From NCBI GenBank assembly GCA_965218625.1, contig CBDCLG010000013.1, forward strand, positions 1 through 64,000: a stretch of DNA of 64,000 nt, written 5' to 3'. Below the pieces are notes generated by a model that was not told the DNA's origin, did no database searches, and saw only the letters and a list, made by a program, of their open reading frames with translations. This stretch comes from Bin5 sp965218625 (lineage in GTDB: Bacteria > Chloroflexota > Anaerolineae > Caldilineales > Caldilineaceae). How positions within the stretch are numbered: the first letter of the stretch is position 1; each line of letters begins with the position of its first letter. Position numbers and translations under genes: made by a program. Shown here in pieces: positions 1 to 9,978 of this stretch.

Positions 1-962
<962 letters not shown>

Positions 963-964
963 GC

Positions 965-1098
965 AGTGCGGAGTGCGAGTGCGAGGTGCGAGTGCGGAGT
1001 GCGAGTGCGAGGTGCGAGTGAGAAGTGCGAGTGAGAAGTGCGAGTGAGAGGTGCGAGTGAGAAGTGCGAGTGAGAAGCGCGAGTGAGAAGTGCAGGTG
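965..1098. repeat. 13-nt-period purine-rich tandem repeat
   Basis: Immediately after the ilvC stop the + strand runs through about ten imperfect copies of a 13-nt unit close to GTGCGAGTGAGAA. The first part has a 26-nt higher-order period, and the last part ends in a GCGCGAGTGAGAAG variant. It has no start codon-led frame of note and no hairpin symmetry. It sits between ilvC and a strong ribosome-binding site at 1109-1120. Similar short-period repeats lie at other gene ends in this window. Confidence 0.85.
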
Positions 1099-1124
1099 AA
1101 CTGTCGGGAAAGGAGGTGATGGAC

Positions 1125-1262
1125 ATGGATGATGGCCTTAGCGACCTTATGCGCATGGACAATCCGTGCGTCGCGACGGCGGCACTGACTACCCCCGGGC
1201 GACGCCGAAGAGCAGTTCCGTCATCTTTCGATCGAGTCACCTCTGGAGGCAACCTGCCATGA
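1125..1262 (+). CDS. 45-residue small ORF coupled to leuA
   Basis: An ATG at 1125 follows the best Shine-Dalgarno sequence in the area: AAAGGAGGTGAT, with GGAGG at 1112-1116 and an 8-nt spacer. The frame runs 45 codons and its TGA (1260-1262) overlaps the leuA ATG (1259-1261) as ATGA. The peptide begins MDDGLSDLMRMDNP, contains an RRRR stretch and has no recognisable domain. It has only four Leu codons, so it is not an obvious leucine attenuator peptide. A 7-bp stem could form inside it (1168-1174 with 1199-1205). It could be a translational-coupling leader for leuA or a real microprotein. The ribosome-binding site and overlap are seen; the function is unknown. Confidence 0.5.
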   Translation: MDDGLSDLMRMDNPCVATAALTTPGRRRRAVPSSFDRVTSGGNLP

Positions 1263-3033
1263 CGAACACAATGGATGAAGTAGACCAGGACAGCGCAGCT
1301 TCCGGCGATGAGCCGGCAGTTGACGTTGACCAGTTCGGCATCGACGACGTCCACCGCTGGGCGAGCCAAGTCTCCCAGGGCAACACGATTCTCGTTTTCG
1401 ACACCACCCTGCGCGACGGCGAGCAGTCGCCCGGCGCCACCCTCAATGAGCAGGAAAAGCTCGAAATCGCCCGCCAGCTCTCACGCCTCGGCATCGACGT
1501 CATGGAGGCCGGCTTCCCGGCCGCGTCGCCCGGCGACTTGAATGCGGTCAGACGAATCGCGCTGACCGTTGGCCGCACGCCACGCGTCGACGGCGAGGGC
1601 AATGCCAGCGCGCCGCCCATCATCGCCGGCCTGGCCAGGGCCAACAAGAACGACATCGACAAAGCCTGGGAGGCGGTCCAGGGCGCGGTGCGGCCGCGCA
1701 TCCACACCTTCCTCGCCACCAGTGAAATCCACATGCAGCACAAGCTGCGCATGTCGCCCAACGAGGTGCTCGAATCGGTCGGCGACATGGTGCAGTACGC
1801 CCGCAGCCTGTGCGACAACGTCGAGTTCAGCCCCGAAGACGCCGGCCGCAGCGACCCCGAGTTCCTGGTCGAGGTGCTGACCATCGCCATTCGGGCCGGC
1901 GCGACGACGCTGAACATCCCCGACACCGTCGGCTACACCACGCCCGAAGAGTTCGGCGAGCTGATCAGCTATCTGCGCCAAAACGTGGAAGGCGGCAAGG
2001 ACGTCATTTTCAGCGTCCACTGCCACAACGACCTGGGCCTGGCGACCGCAAACACGCTTGCGGGAGTGCAGAACGGGGCACGGCAGGTCGAAGTCACCAT
2101 CAACGGCATCGGCGAAAGGGCCGGCAACACCAGCCTCGAAGAGACGGTGATGGCGCTCTACACGCGGCAGACTGTCTTCGACCTGCACACCACATCCGTA
2201 GCCAGGAGATTCACCGCACCAGCGACATGGTCAGCCGCTACACCGGCATGGTCATCCAGCCCAACAAGGCGATCGTCGGCACCAACGCCTTCGCGCACGA
2301 GGCCGGCATCCACCAGGACGGCATGCTCAAGAACAAGCGCACGTACGAAATCATGGACGCCGATACGATCGGTCTCCACCAGAGCCGCCTGGTGCTCGGC
2401 AAACATTCCGGCCGCCACGCGCTGGGCGTACGCTTGCAGGAGTTGGGCTATCATCTCGACCGCGAGAAGCTGAACGAGGTCTTCCTCCGTTTCAAGGAGC
2501 TGGCCGACAAGAAAAAGAGCGTCACCGATGCCGACATCGAGGCGCTCGTCGCGGATGAGCTCTACCAGCCGGTCGAGATCTGGGAGCTGCTGGGTGTGCA
2601 GGTACAGTGCGGCACCAACATGACGCCCACCGCGGTGACGACGCTGCGCAACAACGAGAGCGGCGAGGAGATCACCGAGGCCAGCTTCGGCTCCGGCCCG
2701 GTCGACGCGGCCTACCAGTGCATCGACAAGATCGTGCAGCGGCCCAACGAGCTGACCGAGTTCCTCGTTCAGGCGGTGACCGAGGGCATCGACGCCAACG
2801 GCGACGTCACCGTGCGTATCGAGGCGCCCGAAGGCCGCGGTCACAGCCGCACCGCGCAGGGCCGGCCGCGGCGGCGGCTCTACAGCGGCCGCGGGGTGGA
2901 CACCGACATCATTGTCGCCAGTGTTAAGGCATATCTGCAGGCGCTCAACAAACTGTGCGCGGCCGAGGAGGCCGGCGACGCTACGGTCGCTATCGCGGCC
3001 GACGATACGCAGGTGGCTACAGTCGGGATTTGA
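1259..3033 (+). CDS. leuA: 2-isopropylmalate synthase, single-base frameshift near 2191
   Basis: LeuA condenses 2-ketoisovalerate with acetyl-CoA, the first committed step to leucine. ATG 1259 is chosen because GGAGG (1245-1249) lies 9 nt upstream. The TIM-barrel catalytic domain has LRDGEQSPGATL (about residues 50-61) and the metal-binding HCHNDLGLATANT (about 254-266). The C-terminal regulatory (LeuA dimer) domain ends with GRGVDTDIIVASVKAY. The reading frame changes once: it runs to LHTT at about 2190 and continues from IRSQEIHRTSDMVSRY in the next frame, as if one C had been lost from ACCACCATC at about 2191-2194. Restored length is about 591 aa, normal for long-form LeuA. All domains flank the break intact, so a sequence error is more likely than a dead gene. 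Confidence 0.93.
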
Positions 3034-3051
3034 CAGTTTGCGGGAAGGGGA

Positions 3052-3089
3052 AAGGGCGGCAAATCGTAATGACGCGATTTGCCGCCTTT
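3052..3089 (+). terminator. Rho-independent-type hairpin after leuA
   Basis: A perfect 12-bp stem (3055-3066 GGCGGCAAATCG with 3075-3086 CGATTTGCCGCC) has an 8-nt loop and extends by A-T and G-T pairs to 3052-3089, with AAA on the left and TTT on the right. The T tract is short. It lies 20 nt after the leuA stop and before the lower-GC cassette, so it would end the ilvC-leuA transcript. It is symmetric and could work in both directions. Confidence 0.65.
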
Positions 3090-3159
3090 GCGCACTAGGC
3101 AACTGTTGCAATTGAAAAACATTGGGTTAATAGATGCCTGACTCCGGACAAGGTGTCCT

Positions 3160-6100
3160 GTGAAGACTTGTAGAACATGCAGTTATTACTGGGCCATTCG
3201 CCAGAGGAGACCAAGAACGGTCGGGTTGTTCCTCGTAGCACTGCTTTTCTCCACTCTCGTGCCTGCGCGGCCCGCCTTCGGGCAGGGCAATCCCCAAGTT
3301 CACACTTTCCCAGAATGTGAAAATGTTGAAGAGGACCTCCTTCATAGCGAGTTGAACGAGATAGTCAAATCAGTCTTTGACTTGGAACGGAGCAACTTGG
3401 ATTATCAGGCGATAGTCGACCGTAACTGGATTAATAAGGGGATGGATGAAGTTGTCGATTCCGCGGTTGACAAGGCCGCCGGCAAGCTGCTGGAAGAAGA
3501 AGAACTGTGGGAAAGGATAAAGTCGGGATGGCATCCACCGACTGCCAAAATATTTGCCACAAAAGTGATTACGACCGCCTTTGAGTCCACGGAATTCGGG
3601 GACGCTGTCAACGCATTGTCGGCCGCAATAGTAGATGAATTGGCGGTTGAACTCCATATCATGACTACAATCTCTGCCTCCTCTTCTTTGCTATGCTTAC
3701 AAGAATTCGTCGACGCCACATTTTCTCGCACGATGTCAGTTGCGTTGGACCGAATGGTTCAAAAACGATTGGAGGAAACGAACATCGACCTTGAGGTACC
3801 GGTTGAAGTCAGCGAGGTGCTCAAGTCAAGAGGCATTTCGGTAAGCGGAATCAGCGTCGTACTAGGGACACAAATTGCGAAGACCCTGGCCCAAAGAATA
3901 AGCGGTCGCATAATAGGAAAGATTGTCACCCGCATCATTAGTAAGGCGGCCAGTGCAGCGATCCCAATCGCCGGATGGATCATCGGTGGTGCGCTCATCA
4001 TCTGGGACATTGCTCAACTTCACAAGGGTTCCATTCCTCAGATTCGCAAGGCCCTAAAAGAGGAGCATGTAAAGGAGTTAGTTCGCAGCCCAATTGCCGA
4101 AGCGGTGAAAGAAGAAATCGACGAAGAACTAGACCGCGTCGTGGAGGAAGTCACGGCTGAAATGTACCAGCACTGGGAAGCTTTCCTTGAAGACTTCCGA
4201 CACGTACTTAGACTCGCCGAACAGAACACGCGCTTTCGCGAAATCCTGGACGGCGTTACTGCCGACCAGGTGAAAAAGCTGTCCAAGCTAGTCGCAATAG
4301 GGGATGAGGTATTGGGCAGAGAGTGGCTCATTCAAATCATTGAATCTGGTGTATTCGAGAAAATTCGTGCTCTCCCCGAGAAATCCTTCGAAATCTTACG
4401 AAAAAAAGGCAGACCCGGACCTAGTTCTGTCCTGGGCCGACTTAGCTGACAATGAAATCATTCAAGTCGTCGAGACGGAATTGTACCTTCACTCCTCACC
4501 TTCAGATTTCAGCGATCGTGAATCGGTTCGCTCAGGTTCTTGCCCTTGACGATGCGGCAGTCTTCGAAAAGTTGATGAATCTGGAGAAAACTGAAAGGAA
4601 CTCTTTGCTTCGACTCCCTACGAACCAGACAAGGTGGGTACTGGAAGAACTAACCACAGAGGAATACATCTGGCTTTCCACTTACCTGGAGGTGCTGTCT
4701 TCGCTATCACAGAAGGAATTGATGGACTTCGCAATGCGAGACCGGCGGTTGATGGCCAAACTGCATTCGTCTCAGGTACTGCAGTCCCAGTTTCAATGGG
4801 TAGTTGCGCTCGCGGCAGAGAGCCAGATTTTTCGGACGATTCTGAGTGAATTGACATCCGACGAGGTTGGAAAACTATCAGCGCTTGTAGTCACTTCTTT
4901 AAACGCCCTGGAGCCACAAGTTTTCCGCCAAATGATCGATTCAGGCCAATTTGAAGAGATCCTTGCCCTTCCCAGGCCGGCGTTCGCTATCTTACGGGAC
5001 CAAAAGGACCCGAATGTGGTGATCGAATGGGGTGACTTGGCTGGGGGGACGTTGGGGCAGGTCGTCACAACCGGCTTGTTTCGCCTTGCTGATCCCTCGA
5101 GCATCGGAAGCAAGGAGAGACTCGAACGGGTGCTTGCTATCGAACATCGGGGCGCAGTCAAGAAACTCCTCGATCTTGAGCGTGACAGCCAGGACAGAGC
5201 GTTGGAGCTCCCAGCCGACCTGACGCGAGAACTCCTGACCTCGTTGCCGGACGATCATCTGGCCTTGGTTGTAGAGTACATCACAGAGCTGAGTCTTGAG
5301 GAAGCAACACTAATGGCGGAATTCGCTCTAGCGGAGCCCGATGTCTTGCCCATACTTTCACTTTCCCACAATTTGCGCTTCAAGTTGCCGGGGGTGCTGA
5401 CACTCTCTGAAAGGAATTCTGATTTCCGGGCAATTCTAGACGAAATTACTTCAACTTCGATCGAAAAGCTTGCGAATCTGACGGCGATAGCAGTGGAGGT
5501 CCTTCCAGAAGAGGTGCTGGAAGCGGAACTCAAGAGTGGACGGTTCGGAAGGGTTTTCGAACTCCCTGAGAGTGCTTTCGACATCTTAGGGGAGAAGGGT
5601 GATGTTTCGGTTGTAATTGACTGGGCCGCCCTAGCCTTAGGGAGAATCGAAGATGTAGCGGCTACGAAAATATACCGTCCATTTTCGCCTACCGACTTCA
5701 GCAGCCGCGACTCACTGAACAAGACGCTAGACTTGGAGGACAGTGAGGCCATTGGAATTCTTAGACAGTTCAGCGAGTTGCAGCGTGTCGTACTGCTGTC
5801 GTTGTCGACTGAAGTTGCCAGGTCGGCCTTGCTATCGTTTTCAGATGAGGATCTAACATGGTTGGCGATCTTTATCGCGGAGATAGCTCCAGCCGAAAAA
5901 GATCCCACCGTCAGTTACCTCCTGGAGCGGCCAGAACTGCTGCCAGAACTCAGAGAACTGGGTGATCTAAGTTCCAGGTTCCCGCGCCTGATTCTACTCT
6001 CGCTTGACTTACCGCTCTTCAAGAACATTCTTGACAGCACGCCCGCGGATTCAATCCATAAACTGTCCGCGCTGGTTTCAGCAGCGGGCGCTGCGATGAC

Positions 6101-7427
6101 GGCCGACGAACTGAAAGCAATGATTGAATCCGGACAGTTCGAGGCTTGCCTTTCTTTGCCGGAGGAAGCCTTCCGAATCTTACGGGGGACAGGGGATCCT
6201 GCTGTCGTGCTCTCTTGGGCAGACCTTGCTGGAGAGGATGTAGTACGCGTGGTCGTATCCGGCCTGTATGCAGGGGAAGTTGGCCCTCACTCGTTTGTCG
6301 GTAGGGAGGAACTGGGGAAAGTGCTGGATCTCGCTGACCCGGTTGCGATGCAGAAGGCAATGACATTGGGTACTGAGATGAGAGAAGCGATCTTGAAACT
6401 GCCTGCCATCGAGGCTAAGGAGATCCTTGTCTCAGGCCTGGCAGAGCATACGCTCGAATGGCTGGCCGTATACATGATTGAACTGCGCCCCCCGGAGCAA
6501 CAGCACTTGGGACGACTGGTTGTTGAAAAGCAAGGTCTTGCCGAACAGTTGGAGAGTTCGGAGATATCAGAAAGCCATTTCACACAGGTACTTGAGACTG
6601 CCTTGGAACTACCTAGACTCAAAGAGCTTCTCGATGCAACGGGAGTCGATGAAATGGCAAAGATGACCGATTTGCTGGTCCTGGCGAAGGAGGTGCTGCC
6701 GCCTGAAGTCTTAGTCAAAACTATTGAATCCGGTCAGTTCGAGATAATGCTCGCTCTCCCTCAAGAAGCGTTCGAAATCCTGCGAAAGAAAAAGGACCCC
6801 GCCCTCGTCATCCAGTGGGGCGAAAAGGCGGGAGATTCTCTCCCGCTGGTCGTTGAGACCGGTTTGTTCCGTACGGCCCAGCCTGAGGAGTTTCAGGATA
6901 GGCTAGAATTGGATGCGGTCCTGGCCCTCAAGGAATCAGCAGCCTTTGAGGTGGTGATGCGTCTCGACCGAAAAAGCCGTAGCGTCATCTTGAGTTTGAG
7001 CCCAGAAAAGGCTAGCCTGCTACTCACATCACTAGACTTTGGCCGGCTGACCAGGCTGATACAATCCTACTTGGCGCATCTGACAGGGGCCGAAAAAGAG
7101 CTGCTAGCGAGTCATGTTTTGAACCAGCAGGATCTGTTGTCGGAACTGGAACATGGGAATATCCGAGAGGCGCTGCTTGAACGCGAAAACAAAGAAAGTC
7201 TTCTGATCTTCCTCGCCCAGAGAGTCAAGGATCCCGGACCGTGGTGGCCGACCGGCGCCATGCTGGCGGCCGCTGCCGCTGTTGCCTTGAGCTATCTTCC
7301 GTTGGCGTTGTTTAGCCACTACTACCAGACGCCATCGCTAGTCCTCCTGTTGGTTCTGGCCGTAGTGGCCGTCTTGGCAGTTGTCCTGATAGGGCGGTCC
7401 AGGAAGCTGACACAGCACCCGACTTAG
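3160..7427 (+). CDS. Exported protein with five 198-residue helical repeats; two frameshifts
   Basis: I do not recognise a family. With two single-base insertions removed (one A in the A7 run 4401-4407, one T near 4532) the frame gives about 1421 aa. GTG 3160 follows an AAGG. The N-terminus has basic residues and a hydrophobic stretch ending PARPAFGQ, a likely signal peptide. Then come a helical region, a hydrophobic segment near residues 265-284 (AIPIAGWIIGGALIIWDI), five repeats from about residue 355, and two predicted membrane helices near 1362-1410 with a short basic tail. Each repeat carries FR-ILD, SGQFE, LPEEAF-IL, DPAVVLSWADLAG and a VLALED-like segment. It is the larger paralog of the protein encoded at 7460-9421 and probably sits in the membrane with a large extracytoplasmic solenoid. 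Function is unknown. Base composition is less GC-rich than its neighbours. Confidence 0.75.
4222..7210 (+). repeat. Five intragenic repeats of about 594 nt (198 aa)
   Basis: Equivalent codons (the Phe or Leu of the FR-ILD motif) lie at 4234, 4830, 5424, 6018 and 6618. After removing the two apparent extra bases in the first unit, the spacings are 198, 198, 198 and 200 codons. The repeats are divergent in protein and DNA, so they are old duplications, yet their length is almost fixed. One further unit is in the neighbouring paralog (from about 8508). Confidence 0.85.
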
Positions 7428-7459
7428 GTCGACCACTCAATTCAGAACAGAGGTAGACG

Positions 7460-9421
7460 ATGTCGCTGAAGTCCAATGTCCCCCAGGCGCAGCGTATGGC
7501 AATCGCGGTACTCATAGCCGTCCTGCTCGCTGTTTTCGTTCCAGCAAGAGTAACACGCGCTCAGGCGACGAAACCCGCATCATACACATTCGAGGAGTGC
7601 GATCAGGTCAGAGCGTCCACACTGCGCGACGAGCTTAACCGCATCACCCAGGCAATCTTTGATGAAGAGCAAGGCGGCCTGAGCGTTGCCGAAATCGTCG
7701 ATCGCAATTGGGCGGCACTTAACTTTGACGCGACTGTGGATGCCGCAGTGGAAGCAGCGACCCAGAAAGTGATGGAAGAGACAGGCTATTGGGAGCGGCT
7801 TGTCTCTGGCTGGTCACCAGTGAAAGCGGAGGAATTAACGAAGGAAGTGGCGAATCATGCATTTGGCTCCTCCGAAATGCGCGACGCTTTCGATCTTCTG
7901 TCACAGAACATTTCCGACGATGTAGTGGCCGAAGTTCGCCTCATCACCGCAAGGTCAGCCTCCTCAGCACTGTTGTGTGTACAGACCTTTATCGGCGATA
8001 CGATCTCGCCGACGATGTCTGCCGTCTTGGAGGAAGAGATTCAGAACAGGTTGAAAGAGTTGGATGCTTCTTCAGATGAGGAAATCGACTTCCTGGACAT
8101 TGCGATGGATAAGCCGCATTTATTGGGTGGAGTTGGCATCGTTATCGCCTCCCAGATCGCCAAGAGCCTGGGCAAAAAGCTGTCCCAAAAGATCGCAGGC
8201 AAGGTTATAACCCGAGTTTTGGGAAGAATAGGAAGCACAGTTGTGCCGGTGGCCGGATGGATTATAGGCGCGGCACTCATCGTGTGGGATCTGTGGAAAG
8301 CTGGGGAAGGTTCTCTGCCTCTGATTCGAGATGCTCTGAAGGATGATGAGGTTAAGCAGGAGATTCGCGAGCAAACGACAATACACGTCCGCGAGGAACT
8401 GCGGCTTGAACTTCCGCAGCTGGCGCGCGCAATTGCCAATGACGTGTACAGCCAGTGGCAGGAGTTTCGCCGGAAGTACGCCCGTGTGCTGGACTTGGCC
8501 GAGACGAACGCGCGGTTTAGAGGAATCCTGGACAGAACAGAGGTTGCCGAGATAAAAAGACTGGCCGATTTCGTAGGCATAATCGAGAGCGAGTATGGAA
8601 CCAAGAAACTCGAGGAACTCATTGAGAACGGGCTCTTCGAGCGGCTCTTCCATCTGCATGAGGAAGCACTGGAGATGCTCAGGAATGGCGTTGAGCCGGA
8701 GGTCGTGATCGACTGGGCAGACCTGGCCGGCGACCTGTTCCCTGGAGTTATCGAGACGGAGCTTTATCGTGTCGCTTCCCCCTCCGATTTCAGAGACCGC
8801 GCCGACCTTGAACGGATCCTCGCTCTGGGAGACGCCGAGCCCATCGCGAAGATTATGTTGCTCCCAAGAGATGTACGCGAGTCCGTCTTGGAACTTCCAA
8901 CGGAACAGATCGTCGAAGTATTATACGCACTTTCTCCCGAGGAGCTTACCCAGTTGGCTGGAGACTACCTGCATGTGCTTGAACCGCGGGAAAGAAACAT
9001 CCTGGTTGACCGTATCCTGCGCGAACCGGGGCTGTCTTCCGAACTGGGCATTGGCGTTGTCCGGGGGGCGTTACTGGGAGGCCAGGACTTTGTGCAGAGA
9101 CTCAACTACGTCGCCCAGAAGACAGTAGAGCGGCCTGGAATAGGTTCGGTGGTTGACATGTTTGCAGCCATCGGTCCCGCGCTATCAGGCGTGATTCCGT
9201 TGGGGCTGTTCTGGCATTACGATGGAAGAGCGCTACTCAATGTGTTGTACGTTTTGGCCGCAGCCCTTGCCCTTTATATCGTATGGCGCAGGGTCTTCCC
9301 GCGACGCCGTCAAGACGTGAACGTGACCATAGCGATGCCGGGAAGCCGGCGCAGGGACGACAGCATTTCGGAGGTCAGAAGGTTGGAGAGCCGCGACGAC
9401 GAGGAGGAGGATCAACTGTGA
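7460..9421 (+). CDS. Exported single-repeat paralog of the preceding protein
   Basis: This 653-residue protein shares the whole architecture of its upstream neighbour but has one repeat instead of five. It has a signal peptide (hydrophobic VLIAVLLAVFVPA, then RAQA, residues 1-35) and a helical region starting with FEECDQVRASTLRDELN. A hydrophobic segment near 259-278 (VVPVAGWIIGAALIVWDL) is followed by one 198-residue unit (about 350-548) and two predicted membrane helices near 567-612. The tail is charged and ends in Asp/Glu. ATG 7460 has GAGG 6 nt upstream. It follows the larger paralog by 32 nt and overlaps the next gene, so the three are likely one operon. No enzyme motif was seen and the function is unknown. 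The split between paralogs suggests a hetero-oligomeric envelope structure; that is inference. Confidence 0.8.
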   Translation: MSLKSNVPQAQRMAIAVLIAVLLAVFVPARVTRAQATKPASYTFEECDQVRASTLRDELNRITQAIFDEEQGGLSVAEIVDRNWAALNFDATVDAAVEAATQKVMEETGYWERLVSGWSPVKAEELTKEVANHAFGSSEMRDAFDLLSQNISDDVVAEVRLITARSASSALLCVQTFIGDTISPTMSAVLEEEIQNRLKELDASSDEEIDFLDIAMDKPHLLGGVGIVIASQIAKSLGKKLSQKIAGKVITRVLGRIGSTVVPVAGWIIGAALIVWDLWKAGEGSLPLIRDALKDDEVKQEIREQTTIHVREELRLELPQLARAIANDVYSQWQEFRRKYARVLDLAETNARFRGILDRTEVAEIKRLADFVGIIESEYGTKKLEELIENGLFERLFHLHEEALEMLRNGVEPEVVIDWADLAGDLFPGVIETELYRVASPSDFRDRADLERILALGDAEPIAKIMLLPRDVRESVLELPTEQIVEVLYALSPEELTQLAGDYLHVLEPRERNILVDRILREPGLSSELGIGVVRGALLGGQDFVQRLNYVAQKTVERPGIGSVVDMFAAIGPALSGVIPLGLFWHYDGRALLNVLYVLAAALALYIVWRRVFPRRRQDVNVTIAMPGSRRRDDSISEVRRLESRDDEEEDQL

Positions 9422-9747
9422 ACCTTATCGCACTCGATCAACCCCATGACCCAGACGCGAAAGTTGGCGAGCTTCTGGTGGTGGTCGTCGTGTACGCGGC
9501 CAACATTGTGAAGGATGTGCGTGAGAACATCCGCAACCTTGTTGGCGGCCGCATGACCCACTACGAGTCCTTAATTGCCAAGGCGATCGAGCAGGGGTTG
9601 TCCGACCTGGAAGAGAAAGCGTCGGCAAAGGGATACGACGGCGTCGTGGGCGTAAAGATCAGCCATCCGCTTGTCGTAGATGGCGGTGTTGAGGTAATCA
9701 TTTATGGCAACGGGTTTCGCTTGACTCCACCAGAGAAAGAAAGTTGA
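9418..9747 (+). CDS. YbjQ/UPF0145-family protein
   Basis: A 109-residue protein whose core matches the YbjQ (UPF0145) family: YAANIVKDVRENIRNLVGGR, then a helix with E-L-x-x-x-A and GYDGVVGVKISHPLV, and a final beta segment VEVIIYGNGFRL. Family members are small beta-alpha proteins sometimes called heavy-metal-binding; their role is not settled. GTG 9418 overlaps the stop of the preceding gene (GTGA), with GGAGGAGG just upstream inside that gene, so translation is coupled to the repeat-protein paralog. The coupling is the best clue that YbjQ proteins can work with this membrane protein pair. Confidence 0.85.
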   Translation: MNLIALDQPHDPDAKVGELLVVVVVYAANIVKDVRENIRNLVGGRMTHYESLIAKAIEQGLSDLEEKASAKGYDGVVGVKISHPLVVDGGVEVIIYGNGFRLTPPEKES

Positions 9748-9978
9748 CGATATAGTTAATTTCGTGTAGAGTAGCCGGAATGTTATTGGATTGGTTGCTC
9801 AAAACCAGGCCAGTAGGCAAGGTAGGCACGTATCGACAACGACGTCATCCGGTCTGCGCAGTCGGTCTTGCTTCGCATTAGTTGTTAGTTGCGAGCGTTC
9901 GTTTGCGGTGAAGAGACCACACGGTTGCCCGCTCAGAGCGAACGAAACGAAACTAAGACTTTATGAGGAGATGTCGTT

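Noticed and set aside
2180..2200. Programmed frameshift in leuA
   Set aside because: No slippery heptamer, stop codon or pseudoknot is evident at the break, and many other genes here carry similar one-base breaks.
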